Positions 33,083 through 42,983 are shown, numbered from the stretch's first letter. The stretch is 64,000 bases of DNA from Oegoconia quadripuncta (GCA_949316235.1 OX438748.1:33908836-33972835), one strand, 5' to 3'. Notes: generated by a model not told the origin, from the sequence alone. Made by a program: numbers and translations.

Positions 33083-33105
33083 ATTATTATTATTATTATT
33101 ATTAT
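33083..33105 (+). repeat. ATT tail of the 32-kb LINE
   Basis: TTATTATTATTATTATTATTA directly after a short 3' UTR. It fixes the LINE's 3' end and orientation. Confidence 0.7.
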
Positions 33106-33280
33106 AAATGTGTTCCCGAGTTATGGATGTTTTTTATTTACACATGTATTTACTTACAAGAAAAAATGTATTTGTGTAGTTTATCAACCATCTGGTATCC
33201 ATAACACAAGCGTAGATGCCTACTATGGACCTAGATGGCGTTGTGTGTTTGTGGAAAGACATTTATTATTATTATTAAAT
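33106..33280 (+). mobile_element. SINE-B, head-truncated
   Basis: GTTCCCGAGTTATGGATGTT, ATCAACCATCTGGTATCCAT, CCTAGATGGCGTTGTGTG, ATT tail. Confidence 0.75.
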
Positions 33281-33385
33281 GCGTTTGTTTGTTTGTTGTT
33301 ACTCAATCACGCGATATAAATGAACGGATTTGGATGGCTGTCGGGTTTTTTGTTCTTAAATATTGAAATAGTAATCTATCTAATC

Positions 33386-33717
33386 TTTTTTTTTTATGCA
33401 TAACGGGTCGCTACTTGACCCCAATCACAACCGATGTTAAGTGAAGATTAGGTCGAAGGTCGAAGCGTACTGACCCGGAAACCCCAACACATTTAGGGGA
33501 CTGGCTATCTTATCTCTGACAACCGGAACACAACAATGCTATTAACATTGCTGCTTGGCGGCAGATTTAGAAAAGATAGTGGTAGCTAGCCAGGCGGACA
33601 TTTAAAATGCCCTACCACCAACCAGACCGAGTACTTAAACATGTACCCCGCTGGGGATCGAACCCGCGACCTCTGAATCGTAAACCCAATGTTGTTTACA
33701 TTGAGCCACGGAGGCGG
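33386..33717 (-). mobile_element. SINE-A, full-length reference copy
   Basis: Reads inverted from the T-tract (33386) to GAGCCACGGAGGCGG (33717). All modules are present: head with B box (as GGGGATCGAACCC), the GGCGGACATTTAAAATGCC body, ACAATGCTATTAACATTGCT, and the tail CACAACCGATGTTAAGTG. Confidence 0.85.
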
Positions 33718-33789
33718 TTAAAATCTTACTAATAATCAATACTAATCTAATGTTACTAAATCTTACTAATAATAAATACTAAACTAATC

Positions 33790-34293
33790 TTACTAATATT
33801 ATAAATGCGAAAGTTTTATTGGGATATAGATAGATAGATAAAAACATTTATTCACTGCACAGTACATACAACCAAATATAGGTAGAAATCCTGTATTAAG
33901 ACATAGGATATTTTTTATCCTGAAAAAGTGGGTAGTTCCCGCGGGATAGATAGATAGATAAGGATTTATTTGCATCCATGTACTAATACAATAAAACACA
34001 AGTACAGAAACAAACAAATATTATGTGTGTGCCGCAGTATACAAAAAGGCTACAGCTCAGTGTATGGATTTGCCCGAGGCGGGCAAAACACTGGTATTCT
34101 GCTGAAACCTGAGGGTTGGTCGTGGGACAAATGGAATTTATTATTATTTTAGAATAAATTGATAATCAATGAAAAATTAAGACTTTTATTGCAATTTTCG
34201 ATATCATATTCTATACACGTTATAATTATAATAAATAACAAATTTCCGCGATAAAGTTATTACACGCAGGCAAAGCCGCAGGCGGAAAGCTAA
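33790..34293 (+). mobile_element. Lep1-like copy split by two retroelement fragments
   Basis: Segments 33790-33825 (ATTATAAATGCGAAAGTTTT), 33880-33948 (AGACATAGGATATTTTTTAT, AGTTCCCGCGGGATA) and 34236-34293 (AAATTTCCGCGATAAAG, AGGCAAAGCCGCAGGCGG, GAAAGCTAA) line up in order with the uninterrupted copy at 28683-28884. Confidence 0.65.
33949..34235 (-). mobile_element. GATA-tailed retroelement 3' fragment inside the Lep1-like copy
   Basis: GATAGATAGATAAGGATTTA, then CAGTATACAAAAAGGCTACA and GTGTATGGATTTGCCCGAG. Similar to 42984-43265. A smaller GATA-tailed piece is at 33827-33879. Confidence 0.55.
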
Positions 34294-34459
34294 GACTTCA
34301 TAAAGTAGGTACATATTTAAACTCGAGTACGAAATGAAAATGTAAGTGAGATGGATCTTAAGGTTCAGAATGTCAATCAATTCGACAGTATAAAGTTGGT
34401 GGCTTATCTTCCTTTGTCCGAAGATTATTTCGACCCCTCGGATCTTTTACGACGTCCCT

Positions 34460-34591
34460 TCAACTTTCAACGTAATGCGCTGTCATACAATCTGCGAGTT
34501 CACTAAGCCATTTTTGATGATAACGAATTTTGACTGTTGTTCCGTCTTCGTTTAGGATTATTTTAATTCTTTTATACGTTAAGGCGAATGC
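34460..34591 (-). CDS. Candidate host last exon, unknown protein
   Basis: Seen: on the minus strand CTCCCTCCTTCCTAATAACTA then TAG gives a pyrimidine tract, a branch-like CTAAT and an AG acceptor. A phase-0 exon of 43 codons and TGA follows. The peptide starts AFALTYKRIKIILNEDGTTV and ends SELADCMTAHYVES. It is balanced and charged with a strand-then-helix look, unlike neighbouring chance frames. I do not recognise it. An AATAAA on the minus strand lies at 34185-34190, beyond a Lep1-like fragment. Against it: a plus-strand frame at 34351-34506 is open over 51 codons and would compete, and transposon coding debris cannot be excluded. Confidence 0.35.
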   Translation of the reverse strand, partial: AFALTYKRIKIILNEDGTTVKIRYHQKWLSELADCMTAHYVES

Positions 34592-34632
34592 CTATAGTTA
34601 TTAGGAAGGAGGGAGATGTTTTTCAGGTATAT

Positions 34633-34711
34633 GTACAGTCATCAGCAGAGAAACGTGACCCCCCGTACTTACAGACATTAGGGGGTAATGTTTATCCGCA
34701 GCTGACTGTAC
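34633..34711. mobile_element. 79-bp MITE-like inverted repeat
   Basis: GTACAGTCATCAGCAGAGAA ... TTATCCGCAGCTGACTGTAC, arms of about 30 bp with mismatches, loop around CCGTACTTACAGAC. TA at both outer edges. Confidence 0.5.
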
Positions 34712-35171
34712 TTTTTACCCGAATGCCCAAGAAAGGAGGGTAATTTCAAAGTGCATGGAGAAGCATGAAAAGAGAAAGAAAAATCTCAAGATAGTGGATG
34801 CAAGTGTTAAATATGCAAATGGTTGATGTATAAGTACACCTATATCTGTAGATGATAAATGGGTACACTTAAAATAGATTTAACATTAAGCTACTGCTTG
34901 TTCAAAAGGCAATTTTCCCCTTAAAAGAATAACCAAGAAACTCGATGAGTTGCTCTTGTAAAAACAGGTTTTTATATTACAAAAAGGTCCCGACCGAAAA
35001 GGAGCGAACCGACCGATTTCAACCAAACATGGCTGGGATACAAATAAGTAACCAGCTTCCGATAGAAAAACTGTTTAACGGTTTAACTCATCATTGCCAC
35101 ATATAAACACACACAGTCATTCTTTGCATAAACATACATACCTAACGGCACGACCTTTATCCCAAATGGGG

Positions 35172-35640
35172 TGAATCAAATTAAAATATTTTATTTCATA
35201 GGATCAAATTATCACTTCAAAACGTCACTATTAAATTTAAATTTACTGCTCATTCACAAAGCTGACTCCAAAGTCAAAGTCAAAAAATATTTATTTCGTA
35301 GGATAAAGATTATCACTTGAAAACGTCACATTTTTTATCTTAATATTAAAATTATTGACATTATTGCTCATTCGCAAAGCAGATTCCCCAGAGAAGAACG
35401 AGCAAAAAACTCAAGGGTTGCTGTTTTTAATAAGTTTGGGTTACAATTATATTATATTGTATAATTAGACTGAATATCGCCGAGCGGTCTATGTCCATGC
35501 TTGCTTATCATCCAGATAGTCAGAAAATCTATTTACTCCCCAGAGATGAACCAGCAAGAATCTCAAGGATTGCTCTTTTTAAACAGATTATGGGTTAAAA
35601 TTTGTGATTTGATAATCAGAGGAACATAGTCAGACTACTA
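35172..35640 (-). repeat. Nested LINE-tail-B: one copy inserted into another
   Basis: The outer copy is 35172-35269 plus 35535-35640. The inner copy is 35270-35534, with an AAAGTCAAAGTC tail. ACTCC repeats at 35265-35269 and 35535-35539. Joining the outer halves gives the family order CTGACTCCCCAGAGA. Confidence 0.7.
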
Positions 35641-35741
35641 AGACATAAGACAAATTTTCATGTACATGCCCACTGTACGCTGAATAAATGTTTTCTTTCT
35701 TCTTTCTTACATACAACATAGAAGACAGCTATGTCTACGGT

Positions 35742-35930
35742 GGTCAGAGATATCCCAAACAATAGTGTTTGAGTGTTCCAAACGTTTAATAATCATCCAC
35801 GGTTCACCTTATGAAATATACAGAAATGCACACGTGACGGGTGTGAGCCAATCGCCGTACAAAACTATATATGTTTTTTGGTGGAAAGTCCCTTAGTCGC
35901 CTTTTACGACACCCACGGGAAGATACGTTT
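35742..35930 (+). repeat. Dispersed repeat (GGTCAGAGATATCCCAAA family)
   Basis: GGTGGTCAGAGATATCCCAA, ACAGAAATGCACACGTGAC, GTCCCTTAGTCGCCTTTTAC. The ATCCCAAATGGGGTGAAT scrap at 35158 is its separated 5' part. Confidence 0.6.
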
Positions 35931-35990
35931 CCACCTTCGACTTCATCTTCGCTTAACATCACGTGTGATTGAGGTCAAGTACATAAAAAT
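35924..35990 (+). mobile_element. SINE-A 3' fragment
   Basis: TTCCACCTTCGACTTCATCT, then TCACGTGTGATTGAGGTC. Fused to the repeat on its left. Confidence 0.6.
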
Positions 35991-35999
35991 AATGTGCAT

Positions 36000-36417
36000 T
36001 AAAATAAATAATTGGATAACGAAGTTAATATGGAATATCATGCGGGACAAACCCTTTTAACAACTATTCACCAGAATCCATAGCCGAATATATTAACAGA
36101 AAAAATTTTGGACTTCCATACTAAAGGCGGTTTCAGAATCATTTAGTTTGTATGGATAATCGAAAATGGTTACAATTGGAAAATTCGTAATCAGGAGTGA
36201 AGTCACTCAGGAATTAAACGAATTAAATATCACACTGTAGTGTATATGAATGAAGATACTGACAATGGGTTGGTTCTATTCTATTTTTTTAATTTCTATT
36301 TTGTTGTAATTTTTTGTTTTACTAATAATTGTTTATAATATGGTCATATTTACTAATTGTAATGTTTAAGCCCTCCCATTACTAATATAACAAAAATAAA
36401 ATTGAAATTCCACAATT
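36000..36417. other. No gene; short repeat shared with 42030 and 58620
   Basis: GGAATATCATGCGGGACAAA recurs at 42040. GTTTGTATGGATAATCGAAA resembles 58677-58695. Otherwise AT-rich. Confidence 0.4.
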
Positions 36418-36840
36418 TAGACTTAGCAAGGTTAGCACATCCTTTGTGGGACACAGCATACGCTTTTACAATAAAATACCAGAACATGTATTGAGTTTAA
36501 CAGAGCAGAAATTTAAACGCCACATTAAAGAAACTCTGTGTAACAAGGGTTATTACAGGATAGTTGATTATTTAGGCGATAAGGAGGTCTGGTGTTAGCT
36601 GGTCGTTATGTTAATTGCTATTGTTTTGTAATATGTTATATAAAATGTAATATTATTATAAAGATGGAAACAAATTGAAAAGATGTGTTGTTGCGGAGTT
36701 TCTTGTCGCTTCTTCTCCCTAACCATAACACCTTGCGAAGCGATGTAGTTTAAAAAAAAATAAAATAACATGTTGACTTTCAATAAGTGATATTTTTGTA
36801 TCCTACATTGAATAAAATATTTTTGATTTTGATAATAAAC
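36418..36840 (+). pseudogene. Jockey-like LINE, last about 60 codons and 3' UTR
   Basis: The plus frame 36420-36598 reads RLSKVSTSFVGHSIRFYNKI, then KGYYRIVDYLGDKEVWC and a stop. It aligns with the C-terminus of the 595-codon protein (RLTKVNTSFMGNGIRFYNKL ... AYYKIDEYVNDKKAWCD). The 3' UTR ends AATAAAATATTTTTGATTTT with a TTTTGA tail. It is 5'-truncated, with the last codons still in frame. Confidence 0.8.
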
Positions 36841-36865
36841 CTATCCTCCCGCCCTTCACCTTGGG

Positions 36866-36886
36866 GAGAAGGGGGGGGGGGGGGGT
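36866..36886. repeat. Poly-G tract
   Basis: GGGAGAAGG followed by about 17 G, next to the LINE 3' tail. Such tracts are error-prone in sequencing. Confidence 0.7.
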
Positions 36887-36902
36887 TTGACTGAAAAACA
36901 GC

Positions 36903-38890
36903 CAAGTCAAAGTCAAGTCAAGTCAAAGTCATTTATTCAAAGTAGGATACACGATATCACTTTTTGAATGTCATTTAACAATGATTTAAATTAAAATACA
37001 TAAATTAGTCACACCAGGCTTTTTTATCGTTTACATATTCGTCAATTTTGTAATATGCCTTTTTATGCAAGGACTTCTTAATATATATTTTAAACTTATT
37101 GTCATTGAGATCTAGTACATCAGACGGCAGTTTATTATAGAAGCGTATACCATTGCCCATGAAAGATGTGTTAACTTTTGTGAGTCTAAACCGTGGAACC
37201 GCAAGTTTCTTCTTATTTCTAGTATTAAAACTATGATTGTCACAATTTTTATTAAATATTGATATGTTCTTACGAACATACATAATGTTGTCGTAAATAT
37301 ATTGACAGGCAACTGTTAAGATATTTATTGATTTAAATATTTCTCTTAAAGAATCACGACTTTTTAAATTGTAAATAGCACGAATTGCTCTTTTTTGGAG
37401 AACAAATATTGTTCCAATGTCTGCTGCCCTACCCCACAAAAGAATACCATAGGACATGACACTATGAAAGTAACTAAAATAAACGAGTCTGGCTGTTGCA
37501 ACATCGGTTATTTGTCTAATTTTCCGAACTGCAAAAGCAGCTGAACCGAGTCTGCCGGCCAGTTTTTCAATATGAGCCCGCCACTGAAGCTTGCAGTCTA
37601 TTGTTAGCCCAAGGAATGTCGTACTTTCAATAATCTCCAATTTATTATTATCTAACATAACATTTGTATCCACCTGTTTCACATTGGGCAAAGAAAATTT
37701 GATACATTTGGTCTTTTTAGTGTTCAACACAAGGTTATTCGCAGTGAACCAATCCAGAACCTGTGAGAGTGCACCATTTACTTCGTTCATGTTACCGAGT
37801 CCCCTGCTTACTTTAAAAATAAACGATGTATCATCGGCAAACAACACAATATTAGATAGCTTCTCAATCAAAAAAGGTAAATCGTTGATGTAAACCAAAA
37901 ACATAAAAGGACCCAAAATTGACCCTTGAGGCACGCCTATTTTGACAGGAGAACCTAATGATCCTTCTCCGTTTATCTTAACTTTCTGTATTCTATTTTC
38001 AAGGTAGGATTCCATCATATCTAGAGCTTTTCCCTTCACACCGTAGTGTTCTAGTTTACTTTTTAGTATCCTATGATTGACACAATCAAACGCCTTGGAA
38101 AGATCACAGAAAACGCCAATTGCATCACTGTGATCCTCCCAGGCGCTATAGATAGTTTGAATCAAGGCTACTCCCGCATCGGTAGTCGAACGTCCCTTAG
38201 TAAAGCCAAATTGCCTATTGTGGAGTAAGCCTTCTAACCTGAAATGGCTTAGCAGTTGAATCAGGATAATTTTCTCAAATATTTTACTGAGGGCAGGCAA
38301 AACCGAAATGGGTCTGTAATTATTAGGGTCATGTTTACTACCAGATTTAAACACAGGAATCACCTTACCGTGTTTCATTAAATCCGGAAAGATCCCTTGA
38401 TCAACACTTGCATTAAAAATGACAGCCATATTAGGAGCGATAATATCTACAATAAGATTTATAAATTTTACCGATATACCCCATAGATCCTCAGACTTTT
38501 TTAGGCTTAATAATTTAAATGCTTTTTTAATATCAGAAGGATTAACATGTTTAAGTTTGAAAACCTTGGTACAGGTTTTCACGTTACACTTAAGCAAATA
38601 TTCCGCACGATTCGGCGATGGCACAAGATTCTCAGTGGTTTTAAATGGAATATTAGTAAAATAGTTTTCAAACAATTGCGCAACTTCCACGTTAGAGTTA
38701 ACAGTGCCCTGATCTGTTTTTATTAAATATGAATTGTCCGTAGGTTTGGTGGAAGAGGTTTCTTTATTTATTATTTTCCATACTTGTTTCACTTTATTGT
38801 CTGCATTTTTAACAATATTACCAATATAGTTAGACTTAGCAGCGACAGCAAAGCTGATGTCACTCCCTTTTACCTTAACTATTCAAAATT
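36903..38890 (-). mobile_element. Jockey-like LINE, 5'-truncated, about 2.0 kb
   Basis: Minus orientation. The open frame starts after a stop near 38885 (VKGSDISFAVAAKSNYIGNI) and ends at 37005. A short 3' UTR has TATCCTACTTTGAATAAATG and a TTGAC/TTTGAC tail (36903-36925). About half a normal jockey ORF2 (the endonuclease) and ORF1 are missing. Confidence 0.85.
37005..38792 (-). CDS. Jockey-clade-like reverse transcriptase (ORF2 C-terminal part)
   Basis: 595 codons without a stop, counted from an internal GTG; the frame is open about 30 codons further upstream, so no true start is present. The RT domain is complete, in order: NYRPISVLPALSKIFEKI (about residue 160), QFGFTKGRST (about 195), FCDLSKAFDCVNH (about 230, first catalytic Asp), GVPQGSILGPF (about 290), FADDTSFIF (about 320, YxDD-type catalytic pair), KKTKCIKF and FLGLTIDCKLQW. 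The C-terminal MSYGILLWG and AYYKIDEYV blocks are shared with three other fragments here. Known role of the family: target-primed reverse transcription of its own RNA. The apurinic endonuclease domain is absent, so this copy cannot insert by the normal route alone. The intact frame suggests a fairly recent insertion. Confidence 0.9.
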   Translation of the reverse strand: MKQVWKIINKETSSTKPTDNSYLIKTDQGTVNSNVEVAQLFENYFTNIPFKTTENLVPSPNRAEYLLKCNVKTCTKVFKLKHVNPSDIKKAFKLLSLKKSEDLWGISVKFINLIVDIIAPNMAVIFNASVDQGIFPDLMKHGKVIPVFKSGSKHDPNNYRPISVLPALSKIFEKIILIQLLSHFRLEGLLHNRQFGFTKGRSTTDAGVALIQTIYSAWEDHSDAIGVFCDLSKAFDCVNHRILKSKLEHYGVKGKALDMMESYLENRIQKVKINGEGSLGSPVKIGVPQGSILGPFMFLVYINDLPFLIEKLSNIVLFADDTSFIFKVSRGLGNMNEVNGALSQVLDWFTANNLVLNTKKTKCIKFSLPNVKQVDTNVMLDNNKLEIIESTTFLGLTIDCKLQWRAHIEKLAGRLGSAAFAVRKIRQITDVATARLVYFSYFHSVMSYGILLWGRAADIGTIFVLQKRAIRAIYNLKSRDSLREIFKSINILTVACQYIYDNIMYVRKNISIFNKNCDNHSFNTRNKKKLAVPRFRLTKVNTSFMGNGIRFYNKLPSDVLDLNDNKFKIYIKKSLHKKAYYKIDEYVNDKKAWCD

Positions 38891-39331
38891 CTTACTATGT
38901 CCATAGCATTAAGTTAAATATGAATTAAAGCAATAAATCATTTTTATTATTATTATTTTAGTGCCGAATCCACGCAGCACTTTATATAAAAAGTATACTA
39001 AATAAAGAAAGTTGAAACATGATTTGCCATGTTCAACTGTCAGGTTAGTAGCTAAGTTAATTAAGTCACTACATTTTTAAGAACTTAATTGTGTATTGTT
39101 TAAGGTAACTAAGTAAGAAAACCGTTTAAGCAAATTATTCTTAAAACACTTTAGTGCTTCAAGTAATTGTTTCGGGGAAACAGAATCCAAAACAATGAGA
39201 TCGTTTGTATAGCTCTAATGTTTTGGTAAATAAAATCGATGAAGTCGTTTAGGCTACAGGAGGTAACATAAGAAAACCAAATATAAAAAAAATATATAGT
39301 TTTTTAATTATAGAAAATTTGGGAAGTTCAC
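38891..39331. other. AT-rich spacer, no gene seen
   Basis: No repeat match except ATGAAGTCGTTTAGGCTACA at 39239, which resembles 43690 and the 60550 region. Confidence 0.35.
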
Positions 39332-39546
39332 GTTAAGTGAAGATGAGGCCGAAGGTGGAAGCTTACTAACCCGGAAACCCAAATATTTGGGGAACTGGCT
39401 TGCCTATCTTTGACAACCGGACAATAATACTATTAACATTGCTGTTTGTCAGCAGATTCAGATAAGATGGTGGTAGCTAGCCAGGCGGACATTTAAAATG
39501 CTCTACCACCACCGAGTACTAAACGTGTACCTCGCTGGGGATCGAA
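39332..39546 (-). mobile_element. SINE-A, both ends truncated
   Basis: GTTAAGTGAAGATGAGGCCG through ACATTTAAAATGCTCTACCA to CTCGCTGGGGATCGAA. Confidence 0.75.
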
Positions 39547-39563
39547 AGTGAAAATGGATAGAT

Positions 39564-39835
39564 CGACCTGTTTGATGTAGTGGTTAGAAATTCTGCTGCT
39601 ATATCAAAAGGTCGCGGGTTCGAATCCTGATAGGGGATATGTTTGTATGATGAATACAGACATGACGTGTTCCCGAGTTATGGATGTTTTTCATTTATAT
39701 GTTTATTTATTTACAATAAAAAAGTATATGTGTAGTTTATCAACCATCTGGTATCTATATTACAAGCCTAGTTGCTTAGTGTGGAACTAGATGGCGCTGT
39801 GTGTATGTGCAAAGATATTTATTATTTATTTATTT
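39564..39835 (+). mobile_element. SINE-B, full-length reference copy
   Basis: Head CGACCTGTTTGATGTAGTGG, B box GGTTCGAATCC, body GTTCCCGAGTTATGGATGTT, ATCAACCATCTGGTATCTAT, end ACTAGATGGCGCTGTGTGTA and an ATTT tail. Confidence 0.85.
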
Positions 39836-39934
39836 TATTATAGAAAGAGGTATAAGTGGAAGTGGAACGTGTCTTGATTGTCCCTTCAAATGCAACCGGA
39901 AACGGTTAGTTAAAAAAATTGCATTTGAAAATAT

Positions 39935-40165
39935 ACAATTATCGCTCATTCACAAGGCTGTTTCTCCAGAGAAGAACGAGCACGAAATTCAGGGGTTGGT
40001 CTTTTTAAATAAATATTTCTATAATTTATTCAATCAATCAATCAAATACTCTTTATTGCACAATTAACAAATCTACACGAAGAATACAGCGTACATCATT
40101 AATCGCAGAAAAAGGCGGCCTTATCGCTATCAGCGATGTCTTCCACGCAACCTTAGGGTAAAGAT
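39935..40165 (-). repeat. LINE-tail-B scrap followed by a LINE-tail-C-like end
   Basis: 39944-40010: TCGCTCATTCACAAGGCTG, GAACGAGCACGAAATTCAGG. 40030-40160: ATCAATCAATCAAATACTCTT, TTATTGCACAATTAAC, then GCGATGTCTTCCACGCAACC. Confidence 0.55.
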
Positions 40166-40484
40166 ACAAGCTACCAGTAGATGAGGTTTGCACTAATAGT
40201 AGCAATACAGGTGTATTTTATAGTTGGTAATTATTATATAACGTCGATAAAAATACATAAACTAAGCCTACAAACTATAACTAGATAATTTAACTGCACT
40301 TTCATACATAAAATTAATAAATACATGCCATTTGTTTGCTCAGAAATAACTTAGAAATTGACAACCACGGAGAAGATAAGAGGACTTTCAATGATTTTTT
40401 TTTTCAATGAATTTATTATTCGACAAAGAAAAATGAAAAACTAGTGGGGAACTAGATGGCAGTGTGTGTATGTCCACGCATATT
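40166..40484. other. No gene seen; SINE-B end fragment at 40445-40480
   Basis: GGAACTAGATGGCAGTGTGT is a SINE-B end. The rest is AT-rich. Confidence 0.4.
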
Positions 40485-40712
40485 CGTCCGCGTTAAATTA
40501 GTTCTACTACCAAATGCGTCACTTTATGACTCAAGAGCAATACCTATCTTACAGGAAACAGTCACTTTTCCGGGATAAAAAGTAGCCTATATGTTAATCA
40601 AGGTCCTAATCTGTTTAAAAACCAAATTTCAACCAAATGTGTACAGCCGTTTAGGCGTGAAGAGGTAACAAACATACACACACAAACTTTCGCATTTATA
40701 TTATATTAGTTG
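40485..40712 (-). mobile_element. Lep1-like copy, decayed
   Basis: Inverted. ATATAAATGCGAAAGTTTG (5' end near 40705), CCAAATTTCAACCAAATG, CCGGGATAAAAAGTAGCC. The GC-rich 3' end is reduced to TTCGTCCGCG. Confidence 0.6.
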
Positions 40713-41284
40713 GGATAAAGTTAGGTTCAAATAACTGTAGTCGGATTTATATATTTTTAAATGTTCATATGAAGTAAGCAATTTACTTTTTGTAAACATT
40801 GCACGTTTTGAGGTTAAGCTAATACCTGTTTAGGTAAGTGTACAAACAAACATTCCTTTATGTCTCAAAGAGCAATGATTCCGTGATCCCGAATCAGGGC
40901 GCCGCAATGTAACGGTAACACGCGATACGAACATTTTCAGCTATTTGCGAGCGAATCGAAACGACCAGCGCTTAGAGGAGGTTCTGTTAAATTCCTTTCT
41001 TTGTATTAGATATTGTTTGTTCGTGTATTGTTTTATTCAGTTATACATGGTGAATTTGAATTCGTGTAATTCCAATTCTTGATTACGCACAACTTTTGCC
41101 AAGGAACCATAATAAAAATAATTTCGATTCAAAAGTCAAAAATGCTTTATTTTGTAGGTACACAGAGTACACTTAAAACAGTCAATTTTACATTTTTTTG
41201 ACACATAATAGCTAATACCCGTTGCTCAATTTAACCGTTACACTTCTCGCCGAAAATTAAAATTCCATCCACAGCACCTGGATG
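40713..41284. other. No gene recognised
   Basis: 41043-41073 is the TACAGGGTGAATTTGAATTC-type transposon terminus. 41128-41210 is an inverted LINE-tail-B-like end (GTCAAAAATGCTTTATTTTG). 40880-40980 is GC-richer and unassigned. Confidence 0.35.
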
Positions 41285-41545
41285 AGTGGAAGTCTACCAC
41301 TGTACGTTTTTCAAGAAACTTCCTACCACGTACGACCACCCTGTGGAACGGACTTCCTGCGGCGGTATTCCCGAACGAGTACGACATTGGAACCTTCAAG
41401 AAACGAGCCTACACCTTCCTCAAAGGCCGGCAACGCATCTGTCACCCTTTTGGTGTTGCGGGTGTCCATGGGCGGCGGTGATTGCTTTCCATCAGGTGAC
41501 CCGAATGCTCGTTTGCCGCACTCTCAAATAAAAAAAAAAAACATA
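41285..41545 (+). pseudogene. LINE C-terminus with poly-A end
   Basis: A frame of the [19 protein letters not shown] type appears in pieces: CGGACTTCCTGCGGCGGTAT encodes the LPAAVF part, then the [20 protein letters not shown] part. It ends CATCAGGTGACCCGAATGCT and an A tail. A second copy is at 58840-59010. This is the standard C-terminus of several jockey/CR1-type elements. Confidence 0.65.
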
Positions 41546-41900
41546 CAAAGTAAACTATTCTGAAACCATAGTATGGAAGTCCAACCATTTTCGTCTGGTG
41601 ACGCACTTCTCGTTACGAGGGTTTATCCCTCAGGACATTTCATACAAACTTTGAGGTTCAAATTTTTCGAAATGAATAGACCGATTCGAATGTAACTTTA
41701 TACATAGGTCTAAATAGTTAGTATATTTTCAAAATATCGAATTTGAAAGGATATATTGCATTTTTTTCTGTTACTATGGAAACTTTAAAATCGCTTTACT
41801 TTAGTTTCAATACTATTTTTCGAAAATGTTATCTACTAACTTTTTAGATATATGTACGTGCTTAATGCGTATAAAGTTTGATTAGACTCGGTTTATTCAA
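41546..41900. other. Unassigned, AT-rich
   Basis: GAAGTCCAACCATTTTCGTC and following resemble the edge of an unidentified repeat. No coding signal. Confidence 0.3.
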
Positions 41901-42018
41901 AAGCCAGTCCCCCAAATGTGTTGAGGGTTCCGGGTCAGTGCGCTTCCACCTTCGACCTCATCTTCATTTAACATCAGGTGTGATTGAAGTCAAATTCCAA
42001 CCCGTTGTGCATAAAAAA
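41901..42018 (+). mobile_element. SINE-A 3' third
   Basis: AGCCAGTCCCCCAAATGTG, TTCCACCTTCGACCTCATCT, CATCAGGTGTGATTGAAGTC, CCCGTTGTGCATAAAAAA. Confidence 0.75.
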
Positions 42019-42203
42019 ATTGATAACAAAGTTTATATGGAATATCATGCGGGACAAACCCTTTTAACAACTATTCACGCGTAATGCGTGTCCCCGCGTC
42101 AAAAAAAAGCTATATATATTTATACATATACAATATATCCGAGTGACTGGTGCACTTTGCATATATACTATAATTATTGTTTTAATGTGAAACAAAATCG
42201 GTA

Positions 42204-42709
42204 TCCTGCCTTTTCGCCGAAAATTGTTTGGCAGATTATCACTTGCCAACCAACGTTTCGCCGATGTTTCACTTTGGCAACTTACGATTAGCAAGGCGGG
42301 TGCGAGCGTAGCGAGCACGGGAGTTCGGGGCACCCCGACATCCGTTGGTTAGGTTGGAAGGTTGTTGGTTAGGCTCGCTTTGCTCGCCCACCTCGCTACC
42401 GCCATACCCTTCTGTTAGGTTGACATGTATACATAGAGAAATGAAACCCTATTTAATTCAATATTTGGTAAACAAGAAACAACTAAAGGAATATTATGCT
42501 AACTAAAACATTCTACTACTTGCAAAATGACATTTTGAAACGTGTCATTATAAAAAGCAGACCAAACGTACAGTTGGTAACTGTGAGGTTTGGAAATAAA
42601 ACAAAATTATATGATAAGTTGGTAAATGATTTTTCGGCGAAATAAAATTCTGCGAAACGTTAGTTTGCAAGTGACAATCTGGCAAACAACTTTCGGCGAG
42701 AGGGCAGAG
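42204..42709. mobile_element. MITE-like element with about 58-bp inverted ends
   Basis: Left: TGCCTTTTCGCCGAAAATTG, TTTGGCAGATTATCACTTGC, CAACGTTTCGCCG. The right end reads as the reverse complement with about 80 percent match (GGCAAACAACTTTCGGCGAG and so on). Interior: a GC-rich GGGTGCGAGCGTAGCGAGCA motif, then AT-rich DNA. No transposase. Confidence 0.6.
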
Positions 42710-42983
42710 AACCAACAAAGTCGTATGTCAAAATTGACACATTTGCACCGACCGTTGCTAGTATTTATACTCGTATATAACAGAACAACAAAATACAACA
42801 ATAAATAGTCGGCGTACGTTATATTCCGATCGGCTCTAGACATGCAAATAATGTTTCGGATATTGTGATGAAAGTTACCTACAAGTTTCCATATTTGAAA
42901 TATCTACAAACGGAGCCGTTACAAATCATTGTTTGCTTGTTTGTTCGAACACGCTTTATTGAACAAATAAGTAATACATTAGA

